In this document: in pieces, positions 28,669-37,495 of the stretch
Layout: each line of letters starts with the position of its first letter
How positions within the stretch are numbered: position 1 is the first letter of the stretch
Assembly (NCBI GenBank): GCA_959018755.1
Contig: CAUEMA010000019.1
Coordinates: 1-41,542 of the forward strand
DNA length: 41,542 nucleotides
Direction of reading: 5' to 3'
DNA from: an uncultured Collinsella sp.
GTDB lineage: Bacteria; Actinomycetota; Coriobacteriia; Coriobacteriales; Coriobacteriaceae
Translations under genes and position numbers: made by a program
Notes under the pieces: generated by a model
Seen by the model: the letters and a program-made list of their open reading frames with translations, nothing else
What the model was told of the DNA's origin: nothing
Databases searched by the model: none

Positions 28669-31258
28669 TTACGTTCTCTCCGCCAAGGGAACCTACGACG
28701 GCTCGAACTTCGACTCGGGCGTCGATGGCTCCGCATCGAAGCTCAAGGGCCTCACCGAGACGGCCAAGGGCGTCGGCTCGCAGGTGGCGGGATACTTCGC
28801 GAACAGCTTCGGCAGCGTTGCGAAGTCAATTGGCAACGCCATCGGAACGGTTACCGCAGGCGTTACCACGCTCGCCGCCACCGGCGGCATGAGCCGCGCC
28901 TTGAACATCGAGAAGGCCCAGACGATGTTCAAGGGCATGAAGCTCGAATGGAGCGACTTCTGCAGCACAATCCAGCAATCAGTTGACGGAACGGCGTTCG
29001 GCTTCGACACCGCCGCACAGGCGTGCGCCCAGCTCGCCGCATCTGGCGTCGCCGCCGGCAACGACATGGAAAAGGCTCTGAACGGCTGCGTGGGCACAGC
29101 CGCCACGTTCGGCCAGGACTTGGGCGACCTCTCCTCGATTTGGGCCAAGGTGGCCGCGAACGGCAAGCTCTCCGGCGAGCAGGTCGCGCAGTTCACCGAC
29201 CGAGGCATCAACGCGATTTCCACGCTGTCGACCTACTTGGGCAAGTCCTCCGACGAGGTTTCCAAGATGGTCACGGCTGGCAAGATCGACTTCCAAACCT
29301 TCTCCGACGCCATGTATTCCGCGTTCGGCGATTCGGCAAAGGCGGCGAACGAGACCTTCACCGGCTCCATGGCGAACATGAAGGCCGCGCTCTCGAAAAT
29401 CGGCCAGGATTGGATGACTCCGCTCAAGGACTCCGCCATCCCTGTGTTCAACTCCATACGAGGCGTACTGAACTCGTGTCGTGCGGCGCTGAAGCCGCTC
29501 ACCGTGGCCTTCGGCGAGTTCCTGGGCGTCACCTACGACGCGCAGGGCAACCTGACGCGCACCGGCGGCGCGGTCGAGAAGGTGTGCGGGTTCCTCGATA
29601 GCCTGGCCGAAAAGATCCAGGGCGTAGACCTCTCGCAGCTCAGTACGGGCGGAAAGGTGGCCGCCGCCGCTTTGGCCGGCCTAGCCGCCGTGTCGCTTGG
29701 CGGCCTCATCGGGCAGATTCCCGTGCTCGGCGCGCTTGCCAACTCGCTTACGGGCGGCATCGTTCCGGCTCTGAAGGGCGTTGCCACTGGGTTTCTGGCG
29801 CTTTCCGCGCCTGTTGCGGTCGCTGTCGCGGCAATCACCGCCTTCGCGGCAATCTTCGCCTACAGCATGGCAACCAACGAGGGGTTCCGCAACTCCATGG
29901 TCGGCATCGCTTCGAGCATCGCGTCATCGCTCACCCCGGCGTTCCAGAGCCTCACGGCTTTGGCCGAACCCCTTCAGGGGCTTTTCGCCGCCGCCGTAAT
30001 CGTCGTGAACAGCTTCTCGCTCGCCATCGGCGGGCTGGTTGCGGCAATCGCGCCGGTCATCGCCTCGATCGTATCGGGCCTCGTTCCCGTAATCGGAACG
30101 ATCATCGACGCGGTAGGCCAGGTGGCACTAGCCATCACGACGACGGTTTGCCCAATCATCCAGCAGGTGACCGACCTCATAACGGCCAACATGCCGCTGA
30201 TCCAGCAGGTCATATCTGACGCATGCACGCTTATCCAGACGGTCGTCTCCACGGTGCTTCCCGTTTTGGTCGAGATAATCACATCGACGATGACCGCTAT
30301 TCAGGGCGTTATCGACGCCGTTTGGCCGTACATCTCGGTCATCGTGACGTCCGCCATGCAGGCGATCCAGGATATCATCACGATTGTCTTGGGCGTCATC
30401 AACGGCGACTGGGGTTCCGTTTGGAGCGCCATCCAATCGCTGGCAGCGAACGTGTGGAGCATCATCCAGAACGTCATCAGCGGCGGCGTTGCGCTCATCC
30501 AGGCGGTCATACAGAACGGCCTCGCGCTCATCCAGAGCGTGTGGGACTCGATTTGGGGCGCTATCGGCAACTGGGTGACCAGCACGTGGAACAGCATCAA
30601 GACTGCCGTGCAAGGCGGCATCAACAACGTGAAGTCGTTCATATCGGGCGGCCTGTCCACGGTGCAATCCATCTGGTCGTCAGCATGGAACGCGGTCGGC
30701 AACATCCTGAACAACGCGTGGAGCAACATCCGCAACGGCGTGTCGAACGGCATTAACTCCGTGGTGAGCTTCGTGTCGTCGATTCCCGGGCGAATCGTGA
30801 GCGCGCTGGGGAACCTCGGCTCCCTGCTCTACAGCGCCGGCAGCTCCATCGTCAGCGGCCTGCTCAACGGCATCAAGTCGAGCATCGGCGGCGTGTACGA
30901 CTTCGTTTCCGGCATCGCGGGCAAGATCGCCAGCCTCAAAGGCCCGAAGCGCAAGGACTTGCGCCTGCTCATCCCGAACGGCGGCTGGATCATGCAATCC
31001 CTCGAAGCGGGCCTGAAGAAGCGCTTCGAGGGCGTGAAGGCCACCGTATCGGGCTTCGCCGACGACCTGAGCATGTCGTTCGGCGGAAACAGCGTCACCT
31101 ACGAGACCGGGGCGGCGGCAGCCGTCGGCTCGGTTTCCGGTGGCGACACCTATTACCTGTCAATCGACGGAGCTACGGCGAACGCAGACGTGGCGGTGGC
31201 CGACGCCATCGACACCTTGGTTGCCGCAGCCCGCCGCTCATCCACAGCGAGGAGGTAG
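28661..31258 (+). CDS. Tail tape measure protein
   Basis: The protein has 865 residues. The N-terminal 300 (KGLTETAKGVGSQVAGYFAN, FCSTIQQSVDGTAFGFDTAA) match the TP901-type tape measure core. A hydrophobic region follows at about 330-600 with many Ala/Ile/Val stretches, then an Asn/Trp-rich repeat region (IWSIIQNVISGGVALIQAVI-like units, about 590-720). At roughly 1.5 angstrom per residue it would specify a tail near 130 nm. It is cotranslated with the chaperone by overlap. Confidence 0.92.
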   Translation: MADYVLSAKGTYDGSNFDSGVDGSASKLKGLTETAKGVGSQVAGYFANSFGSVAKSIGNAIGTVTAGVTTLAATGGMSRALNIEKAQTMFKGMKLEWSDFCSTIQQSVDGTAFGFDTAAQACAQLAASGVAAGNDMEKALNGCVGTAATFGQDLGDLSSIWAKVAANGKLSGEQVAQFTDRGINAISTLSTYLGKSSDEVSKMVTAGKIDFQTFSDAMYSAFGDSAKAANETFTGSMANMKAALSKIGQDWMTPLKDSAIPVFNSIRGVLNSCRAALKPLTVAFGEFLGVTYDAQGNLTRTGGAVEKVCGFLDSLAEKIQGVDLSQLSTGGKVAAAALAGLAAVSLGGLIGQIPVLGALANSLTGGIVPALKGVATGFLALSAPVAVAVAAITAFAAIFAYSMATNEGFRNSMVGIASSIASSLTPAFQSLTALAEPLQGLFAAAVIVVNSFSLAIGGLVAAIAPVIASIVSGLVPVIGTIIDAVGQVALAITTTVCPIIQQVTDLITANMPLIQQVISDACTLIQTVVSTVLPVLVEIITSTMTAIQGVIDAVWPYISVIVTSAMQAIQDIITIVLGVINGDWGSVWSAIQSLAANVWSIIQNVISGGVALIQAVIQNGLALIQSVWDSIWGAIGNWVTSTWNSIKTAVQGGINNVKSFISGGLSTVQSIWSSAWNAVGNILNNAWSNIRNGVSNGINSVVSFVSSIPGRIVSALGNLGSLLYSAGSSIVSGLLNGIKSSIGGVYDFVSGIAGKIASLKGPKRKDLRLLIPNGGWIMQSLEAGLKKRFEGVKATVSGFADDLSMSFGGNSVTYETGAAAAVGSVSGGDTYYLSIDGATANADVAVADAIDTLVAAARRSSTARR

Positions 31259-31261
31259 CCC

Positions 31262-33571
31262 GTGGGAGAGCACACAAGGGAGATACAGATCGCGGGCCGC
31301 AACCGCTGGTATCGCGGCTATATCTCCGTTGACAGCCAGTGGAACGTCAACGACACCACGACTCGCCTGCGAGTCACCGCAGCGATCGACGACAAGTACG
31401 CCGCCGGGTACGGAACACACTACGACGTCGTGGTGAACGGCTCGGTGCGCAGCTCGCGCGACGTCGTGCTGAACAACTACGGCAACTGGGCGACGCGCGA
31501 CGCGGTGACATTTGACGTGGACGTGCCGCGCGGCGCGAGCGGCTGGAACTGCCCGGTACAGGTGCACGTCTACGGCAAGACGTACAACAACTACTACGGC
31601 TCTGCCGGCGGCGACGCGTGGGCGACCGTGTACGCATGGGTGCCGCAGCGCGGCTACTCGCAGCCGCATCCGCCCAAGAACTGCAAGCTGCAGCGCGTGT
31701 CCGACACGTCGCAGAAGATAACCTGGGACGTCGATTACACGGGAATGGACGGTGCCTACCCGTGGGCGGGCGTCTACGTTGACCGCCGCACCGACGATGG
31801 CTCATGGGTGAACATCGCCGACGTTTCGTGGGACGTCCAGAACTACACGGACAACTCGACCAAGGCCGGGCACAAGTACGAGTACCGCCTGTGCGCGCAC
31901 GGCCCCGGCGGCAACTCCGTTCACGCGTCGGTTGGCACGACCTACACCACGCCCAACGCGCCGTCGCGCGTTGAGGCCGTGAAGGCCGGCGCTACCGAGG
32001 TGACCCTGCGCGTGTACGGCGCCGCGGCGTACGCAAACGCGTGGGGCGTCCAGCGATCTGTCGACGGCGGCTCGACGTGGGCGGACATAACGACGACCAC
32101 CGAGGGCGAAGACCCCGCATGGCTCGACCTGCACGACAAGGCCGCGCCAGCCGGAACGGTCGTCTACCGCGTTCAGGCGAAGCGCGGCTCGCTCGCCTCG
32201 GCGTGGGTGAAGTCGAACTCGATAACCACCATCACGCCGCCGCTCGCCCCGAAGGTCACCGCGCCGACCGTGGTGGCCACCGGAAGCCAGGCGGCGGTGT
32301 CGTGGGTTCCGAACCATCCGGACGGCTCGCAGCAGACCGCCGCGCAGGTCGAGTTCAGCGGCCCGAGCGCGATCACCGAAAGCGTCACCACGGCGAAGAG
32401 CATTAAGAAGTCGCTCGCCAAGGGCAGCTGGAGGGTGCGCGTTCGCACCAAGGGCCTGCACGCCGATTGGGGCGCGTGGTCTGACTACGTGCCGTTCGTG
32501 GTCGCCGATTACCCGTCGTGCTGGGTTGCCTCGCCTGCGACCGACGGCGTGCTCATCGACTCCGTGCCGCTGACCGTTCAGGTATCGACCTCCGACGAGA
32601 CAGGGATAGCCAATGCCACGCTGACGCTTTCCGAGGTCGGCGGAGCGACGATAGCCACGGCCGACGTGACGAGCATGAAGCCCGTTGAGCTTGGCAGCTA
32701 CACGACCATCAAGAACGGAATCGACTACCTGCTCACCTTGACGGTGACGGGCGGCTCGGGCCTGTCGAAAACGGCCACGCGCCGGTTCAAGACGCACTGG
32801 GCGGAGCCGGCAACCCCCGTAATCACCGTGACGTACGGCGATGACCTCACGTGCCACGTGAAGGTGGAGAACGGCGTTTCCGCCTACAACGTCGAGGAGA
32901 CGACGATCATAGGCCCGATGGCCTACGACGAGGACACGGGCGAGATACCCATGCTCGGCACGATCACGTGCGACGGCGACGAACTGGTGCTTGGCGACGC
33001 GTCGAAATGCGTCGGCTTCGTGGTCGAGCGCGTGCTGGACGAGGGCGACCACCTTCTCACGTCGAGCCTGCTCGATGCCCAGGAAACCATCGACCGCGTG
33101 CCGCCGCTCAACGCCGACTTCAAGTACCGCGCAACTGGCACTGCGGCGAACGGAACGTCTTCCTACGCCGAGGCCAAGGCGAACCTGCACGCTGAGTGCA
33201 TGACGCTCAACTTCGGCCAGGATGCCTCGACGCTGCTCAAGATGGAGCTTGACGCCAAATACTCGACATCTGCGGCGCGAAGCTTCAACAGCTTCCATTT
33301 CGCCGACGGCGGGGAAAACGGTGGGCTTCCGCAGTCGTATGCGCTCGATGAGGCAGACCTTGCGACATCGGCCTCTTGCCTGCTTGAGCGAGACGGGCAC
33401 GACCTGTTCCGCAAGATCATGCGCACACAGTGGCAGGGCTGGTGGCGCGGCCTCGCCGGTGAGCGTGCGTTCGGCGCGATGACGTTCAACGAGTCGCTTA
33501 AATCTGCGGGGCTTTGGTCGGCATCGGCGGAGGTCGAGCACGATGTGTTCGAGGAGCCGAGCAATGCCTGA
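31262..33571 (+). CDS. Tail protein with fibronectin type III-like domains
   Basis: The 769-residue product starts at a GTG. The N-terminal domain (EIQIAGRNRWYRGYISVDSQ) is beta-rich. Fn3-like repeats follow at about 135-430 (TYTTPNAPSRVEAVKAGATE and similar Pro/Tyr/Val patterns). The C-terminal third resembles distal tail or baseplate proteins. It is placed directly after the tape measure, so a tail-tip or carbohydrate-binding role is likely. Domain borders are approximate. Confidence 0.75.
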   Translation: MGEHTREIQIAGRNRWYRGYISVDSQWNVNDTTTRLRVTAAIDDKYAAGYGTHYDVVVNGSVRSSRDVVLNNYGNWATRDAVTFDVDVPRGASGWNCPVQVHVYGKTYNNYYGSAGGDAWATVYAWVPQRGYSQPHPPKNCKLQRVSDTSQKITWDVDYTGMDGAYPWAGVYVDRRTDDGSWVNIADVSWDVQNYTDNSTKAGHKYEYRLCAHGPGGNSVHASVGTTYTTPNAPSRVEAVKAGATEVTLRVYGAAAYANAWGVQRSVDGGSTWADITTTTEGEDPAWLDLHDKAAPAGTVVYRVQAKRGSLASAWVKSNSITTITPPLAPKVTAPTVVATGSQAAVSWVPNHPDGSQQTAAQVEFSGPSAITESVTTAKSIKKSLAKGSWRVRVRTKGLHADWGAWSDYVPFVVADYPSCWVASPATDGVLIDSVPLTVQVSTSDETGIANATLTLSEVGGATIATADVTSMKPVELGSYTTIKNGIDYLLTLTVTGGSGLSKTATRRFKTHWAEPATPVITVTYGDDLTCHVKVENGVSAYNVEETTIIGPMAYDEDTGEIPMLGTITCDGDELVLGDASKCVGFVVERVLDEGDHLLTSSLLDAQETIDRVPPLNADFKYRATGTAANGTSSYAEAKANLHAECMTLNFGQDASTLLKMELDAKYSTSAARSFNSFHFADGGENGGLPQSYALDEADLATSASCLLERDGHDLFRKIMRTQWQGWWRGLAGERAFGAMTFNESLKSAGLWSASAEVEHDVFEEPSNA

Positions 33572-34646
33572 TTGGAAAAAGCGATTCGCGGCCTCGTACC
33601 GCTTTACACGCGTTGACCGAAAGACCGGCCTCGATGTCGAGCGACTGCGCAACATCCGAAACGGCGGGAGCATCGAGCGAAACCAGGACACCAGCTACGA
33701 GACGGGCAAGATCGACTACCTCGGAACGCTCGACCTCGGTAGTGACCTCCTGCGCATCTACCTCGATGCCACGTTCCCGGACGACACAACGGTGTCGGAG
33801 CCGCTTGGTACGTTCGTCGTATCGACGCCAAAGCGTTCAACTGGCTACAACTCATCTGAAGCAGACCTATCAGGCCGCTTGTCCGAGGTTGCGGAAGACG
33901 AGTTCGACGCCCCGCGCTCGCTTGCGGCTGGCAGCAACGCCGTCGGCGAGGCGGCGAAGCTCCTGCGCGAGGTCGGCCTTGAGGTTATCGCCGACCCGTC
34001 CGACTTCACGCTAACGACCACGTGGGTTATCGGGGCAATCGGCAACGGGGAGAGCAACTACGCCACCCGCCTGAAGGCCGTAAACGCCCTTCTCGATGCG
34101 GCGGGCTTCAGCTCGGCGTCGTGCGACCCGATGGGGCGCGTGCTGCTGCGCCGCTACGTCGAGCCTGACAAGCGCGCGCCAGCGATGGTCATGGAAGAGG
34201 GCAAGTGGGCGCGTTTCGAGGACGGCGGCACCGAGGAGCTGGACAAATCGGGCGTGGCGAACGTCGTGCACGTCGATTACTCGACATCCGACGAAAGCAT
34301 AAGGGGCACGGCAATCGACTCCGACCCCAACAGCCAGTACTCGACCGTCACGCGCGGTTGGCGCAAGTCGGCCAAGTACACGAAGAGCGAGCTTCCGGCA
34401 GGCTCCACGGCGGCTGAACGGCAGGCCAACGCCAACGCCGAGGCGGCGACCCTCCTGCGCACCCAGCAATCCGCGATCCACCGCCTGAAGGTGACGCACG
34501 TCTACGCGCCCGTGGGCGTTTCCGACGCCATCGAGGTTCGCTGGCCGAGCGCCGGCATCTTCGGGAACTTCGCGATACGTAAGCAGACTCTCACCCTCGT
34601 GGGAGGATGCCCGATGGAATTGGAGATGAGGCGATTTGAACGCTAG
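33564..34646 (+). CDS. Baseplate hub / tail-associated protein
   Basis: This 360-residue protein overlaps the Fn3 gene by 8 bases. The features IERNQDTSYETGKIDYLGTL, PLGTFVVSTPKRST and GKWARFEDGGTEELDKSGVA fit gpD-like or DUF5047-type hub proteins. It probably forms the central hub below the tape measure. Confidence 0.72.
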   Translation: MPDWKKRFAASYRFTRVDRKTGLDVERLRNIRNGGSIERNQDTSYETGKIDYLGTLDLGSDLLRIYLDATFPDDTTVSEPLGTFVVSTPKRSTGYNSSEADLSGRLSEVAEDEFDAPRSLAAGSNAVGEAAKLLREVGLEVIADPSDFTLTTTWVIGAIGNGESNYATRLKAVNALLDAAGFSSASCDPMGRVLLRRYVEPDKRAPAMVMEEGKWARFEDGGTEELDKSGVANVVHVDYSTSDESIRGTAIDSDPNSQYSTVTRGWRKSAKYTKSELPAGSTAAERQANANAEAATLLRTQQSAIHRLKVTHVYAPVGVSDAIEVRWPSAGIFGNFAIRKQTLTLVGGCPMELEMRRFER

Positions 34647-34890
34647 CACCATAGCCGACGCGGGCGAACAGCTCGCCGCCCTGTTCTCGCCGCAAGGCGG
34701 CTCGGGGCACTCCGTGGGCTTCGGCACCGTGAAGTCCGTCTCGGGCGCGACGCTCGCGGTCGCAATATCCGGCACGACGCTCTCGGGGCTTCCGATGACC
34801 ACGGCATGCTCGGCGGCCAAGGCGGGCGACCGTTGCATCGTCGAGACCATTGGCCCGCAGGCTATCGTCACGGGCCTAATAGCCAAGTAA
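34636..34890 (+). CDS. Small baseplate protein, 84 residues
   Basis: TTG start inside the end of the hub gene with GGAGATGAGG upstream. The Gly/Ser/Thr-rich beta protein (VGFGTVKSVSGATLAVAISG, CIVETIGPQAIVTGLIAK) resembles an OB-fold spike or hub cap of other siphophages. Assigned by size and context. Confidence 0.6.
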   Translation: MNASTIADAGEQLAALFSPQGGSGHSVGFGTVKSVSGATLAVAISGTTLSGLPMTTACSAAKAGDRCIVETIGPQAIVTGLIAK

Positions 34891-34901
34891 GGGAGGTATT
34901 G

Positions 34902-35627
34902 ATGGCAGAAACGACACAATACGCCGCCCTGATGCTCGACGCCAACGGGAACGTCGATAGGGTGCGCACGACCGACGGCAAGATCTACTACATTGCATCG
35001 ACCATCGCCATGGATTCGGCGGAAGCGGCGCAAGAGGCCGCAGCGAACTGCAAGACGGCCATGGACAACGCCAACGCCGCCGAGGAAAAGCGGGTTTCGG
35101 CCGAGAAGACGAGGTCTTCGAACGAGACGTCGCGCCTCAGCGCAGAGGTGAACCGCGCCAATAACGAAGTGGCCCGCGTCAACAGCGAGAACGCCCGCAA
35201 AACGGCCGAGTCCTCGCGAGCAAGCGCCGAGAGCGCCCGCAAGTCTGCCGAATCGACGCGCGAAAGCAACGAGGCCGCCAGAAAGACGGCCGAGTCGAAA
35301 CGCCATGACGAGCACATCGCAGACCAACAAGCCTCGTCGAACGCCGCAGCTGCCGCCAGTGGCGCGGCCTCGCGCGCCGACGCGGCGGCAAACCAGGCCC
35401 TACAGATCGCCAACTCGATCGCCCAGGGCAGCGCCGGCGATTCCGACATCGCAGACCTTCGAGGCCAGAACGAGAAGCTGGCCTCGATGCTCGCGAACGC
35501 CACGGGCAAGTTCTTCTTCATGGGCGGCACCGTCTACGCCCCGTCGGCGAAGGCGTCAATAAGCAACGGAACCGTCACGCTCGGCTCCACCTGCTCGGTA
35601 TCAGGCACGACCATCGTGCTCGCATAG
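34902..35627 (+). CDS. Tail fibre shaft / baseplate upper protein, coiled coil
   Basis: The protein has 241 residues. A short N-terminal domain (TTQYAALMLDANGNVDRVRT) precedes about 130 residues of Ala/Glu/Ser/Arg repeats (ENARKTAESSRASAESARKS) that form a trimeric-type coiled coil. A small C-terminal beta domain ends it. It directly precedes the diversified receptor-binding gene and probably displays it at the tail tip. Confidence 0.75.
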   Translation: MAETTQYAALMLDANGNVDRVRTTDGKIYYIASTIAMDSAEAAQEAAANCKTAMDNANAAEEKRVSAEKTRSSNETSRLSAEVNRANNEVARVNSENARKTAESSRASAESARKSAESTRESNEAARKTAESKRHDEHIADQQASSNAAAAASGAASRADAAANQALQIANSIAQGSAGDSDIADLRGQNEKLASMLANATGKFFFMGGTVYAPSAKASISNGTVTLGSTCSVSGTTIVLA

Positions 35628-35640
35628 AAAGGAAACTCAA

Positions 35641-36555
35641 ATGGCAACAGTGAACGCAGAGCGCTTCGGCATTGACGGGCAAACCTACACGCTCATCGAC
35701 GGCACGGCCCGAGAGAACGCCCAGCTGGCGCTCAACAACGCGGAGTACAACCGCCAGAGCCTCATCGGCAAGTACGACGGGCAGAACATCGCCACCATCC
35801 TTGCCGGGGAGATCGGCAGCGGCAGCGTGTACGATGCGCTGCACAAGCGAGCGGCGGCCGGCAACTTCGCTGGGCTGCGCGTCGGCGACTACATCGACGT
35901 GCCGCTCGTGAGCGCGTCAAACGTGGCGGCCCAGCAGTCCGTGCGCTTCCTGCTTGCGCACTTCGACCCGTACTACCAGTGCGGCAACAGCGCCAAGGGC
36001 CACCACATCGCGTTCATCGCGTCCGCGCCCGTCGCCGTGGCCAAGACCGTCACCGGCGTGGCCAACGACAGCTACTTGATGTGGAACACTGCGAACACCA
36101 ACCAGGGCACCGCAGACGTGAAGAACCCGTACCTGAACAGCAACCTCAAGGCGTGGGAGAAGCTGTTCGAGGCGTGCCTGCCCGAGGGGCTGACCAAGTA
36201 CCTGCTCACCCAGCGCGTGCTGCTTGAGGAGCGTTACAGCGCGAGCGGCGCGCTCAGCGACTCCAACAGCTGGAGCTGGCAGGACATCGGCAAGGTGTGG
36301 TCGCCCTCCGAGATGGAGGTGTACGGCTGCCCGGTGTGGGGCACCAAGGGCTACAGCGTGGGCTTCGACTGCCAGTGGGACCTGTTCAGGGACACCGCGC
36401 ACCGAATCAACGGAACTCGGTACGGTTGGTGGCTGCGTTCCGTCATGGGTGGCTCCTCGTCCTACGTGTGCTGCGTCTACTACGGCGGCTATGCCGGCTA
36501 CAATTCGGCGACGGCCACCTGGGTTCGCCCGCGCCCCGGCTTCCTCGTCGGCTAG
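35641..36555 (+). CDS. DGR-diversified C-type-lectin-like receptor-binding protein
   Basis: The protein has 304 residues. The N-terminus (MATVNAERFGIDGQTYTLID) and about 70-160 form attachment and linker domains. The C-terminal 200 residues resemble DUF6273/CLec folds: SWSWQDIGKVWSPSEMEVYG, then RYGWWLRSVMGGSSS and WVRPRPGFLVG. The variable repeat occupies codons 259-301. Codons 262, 275, 278, 280-282, 284, 286 and 292 encode a different residue than in the template. Ligand-binding loops of CLec folds sit there. It follows the fibre shaft and is the inferred adhesin of the tail tip. Confidence 0.88.
   Translation: MATVNAERFGIDGQTYTLIDGTARENAQLALNNAEYNRQSLIGKYDGQNIATILAGEIGSGSVYDALHKRAAAGNFAGLRVGDYIDVPLVSASNVAAQQSVRFLLAHFDPYYQCGNSAKGHHIAFIASAPVAVAKTVTGVANDSYLMWNTANTNQGTADVKNPYLNSNLKAWEKLFEACLPEGLTKYLLTQRVLLEERYSASGALSDSNSWSWQDIGKVWSPSEMEVYGCPVWGTKGYSVGFDCQWDLFRDTAHRINGTRYGWWLRSVMGGSSSYVCCVYYGGYAGYNSATATWVRPRPGFLVG
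36417..36544 (+). repeat. DGR variable repeat (VR)
   Basis: This repeat is 128 bp and aligns without gaps to the template at 37156-37283. There are 15 substitutions, all where the template has A. The 102 template positions that are not A are all identical. Two of the changes are silent (codons 297 and 300), so the pattern does not come from protein selection alone. Confidence 0.98.
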
Positions 36556-36563
36556 CTAGCCGA
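36548..36563. promoter_or_regulatory. Perfect 16-bp palindrome after the VR
   Basis: tcggctagctagccga starts 3 bases after the VR end and contains the target gene's stop codon. No such palindrome follows the TR. In phage BPP-1 a hairpin/cruciform element just after the VR promotes homing. This one could form a stem of 6 bp with a 4-base loop. Confidence 0.75.
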
Positions 36564-36583
36564 GTGCTCTATACTTCTCTTTC

Positions 36584-36610
36584 GATGCGACCGCCTTGCG
36601 CGGTCGCATC
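36584..36610 (+). terminator. 11-bp hairpin downstream of the VR gene
   Basis: gatgcgaccgc (36584-36594) pairs with gcggtcgcatc (36600-36610) around cttgc. It has no T-run of its own but stands 3 bases before a real terminator. It may stabilise the 3' end of the tail transcript. Confidence 0.6.
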
Positions 36611-36613
36611 CCT

Positions 36614-36637
36614 GCCCGCGCAGCGGGCCGTTTTTTT
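36614..36637 (+). terminator. Rho-independent terminator between target gene and avd
   Basis: gcccgc (36614-36619) and gcgggc (36623-36628) pair around gca, followed by ccg and seven T (36631-36637). It separates late tail transcription from the DGR core genes. Confidence 0.85.
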
Positions 36638-36660
36638 CGCCGCTATTTCCGGGAGGTGCC

Positions 36661-37131
36661 ATGAGCGGCGTCTACCAGCGAAACCGCGAGGTGTCCGAGT
36701 ACAAGTTCTTCACGCAGGCCATCGCCATCCGCGTGGAGGTCAACAAGCTCATGGCCTCCTCGTCGGTCGTGCCGAAAGCCTACAGGCTGCTGAACGCAGT
36801 CCCCACGGTGGAGACCGCGCGCAGCATCGTGTACAACGTCAACCGCGCCGACTGCTTCTACCCCAACAGTTCGTTCAACGCACTTGAGCGCAAGCGTTAC
36901 CTGACGCTGGCGATAGCCGACTGCGAGCAGCTGATGCTCGACATGCAGTGCCTCATGGACATCGGCCTGCCCGTGAACGCCAACCGCTTCGAGGCGCTGG
37001 CGGGCATGGTCGAGGAGGAGATCAAACTGCTCAAGGGCGCGCGCAAGAACGTACGCGTCACCGGCAAGAAGACGACCGACGAGCGCATAGCCGAGGCCGA
37101 GGCCGAGCTAGAGCGCCTGCGTTCGTTATAA
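36661..37131 (+). CDS. avd: DGR accessory variability determinant (Avd-like)
   Basis: This 156-residue, mostly helical protein lies between the variable gene and the TR, the standard avd position. Segments such as EYKFFTQAIAIRVEVNKLMA, YLTLAIADCEQLMLDMQCLM and EEEIKLLKGARKNVRV are compatible with the four-helix bundle of Avd, which pentamerises and binds RT and template RNA. A C-terminal Glu/Arg helix is an extension. Strong GGGAGGTG site. Assignment rests on position and helix pattern. Confidence 0.8.
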   Translation: MSGVYQRNREVSEYKFFTQAIAIRVEVNKLMASSSVVPKAYRLLNAVPTVETARSIVYNVNRADCFYPNSSFNALERKRYLTLAIADCEQLMLDMQCLMDIGLPVNANRFEALAGMVEEEIKLLKGARKNVRVTGKKTTDERIAEAEAELERLRSL

Positions 37132-37132
37132 T
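37127..37132 (+). promoter_or_regulatory. Perfect TATAAT before the TR
   Basis: tataat overlaps the avd stop codon and lies 23 bases upstream of the TR. A transcript from here would begin a few bases before the TR and include TR, spacer and RT. No clear -35 is visible 17 bases upstream, so this would be an extended or activated promoter if real. Confidence 0.4.
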
Positions 37133-37155
37133 GGGCGGCGGTCCCGCCTTGTATA

Positions 37156-37283
37156 TCGGTACAATTGGTGGCTGCGTTCCGTCATGGGTGGCTCCTCGTC
37201 CAACGTGTGCTACGTCAACAACAACGGCAATGCCAACTACAATTCGGCGACGAACACCTGGGTTCGCCCACGCCCCGGATTCC
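37156..37283 (+). repeat. DGR template repeat (TR)
   Basis: This 128-bp repeat lies between avd and the RT gene. It has nine AAY codons in the frame homologous to the VR, eight of which differ in the VR, the classic adenine-mutagenesis signature. After the TR the frame continues PYCQTE and a stop, unlike the LVG end of the target gene. Confidence 0.97.
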
Positions 37284-37495
37284 CTTACTGCCAGACCGAG
37301 TAGGCCAGCGGGCCGAAAGCAGAGCGCGGAGAGGAAGGAAGGCGCGACCATCGGGCGCGAGCCCGTAAATACGCACCCCGCGAGGGTGGCCGGACGCTGC
37401 TTGCATGGCGCGGCGCTCCGTGGCTTCGCCGCGTTTCATGGCCATACCTCAAGCGGCTGTCAGAGCCACATTGCAAGCCGTGCGGGGTGCCTTCT
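37284..37495 (+). ncRNA. TR-RT spacer, probable part of the DGR template RNA
   Basis: This 212-base stretch has no convincing gene. In characterised DGRs the template RNA extends past the TR into a structured region near the RT start that binds RT and Avd and primes synthesis. It is rich in short complementary GC blocks. The structure was not computed. Confidence 0.5.

Noticed and set aside
31262..33571. Second DGR target in the Fn3 tail protein
   Set aside because: No stretch resembling the TR was seen there or elsewhere in the window apart from the VR.
36570..36575. TATACT as a promoter for avd
   Set aside because: No -35 at a suitable distance, and the terminator at 36614-36637 would stop the transcript before avd.
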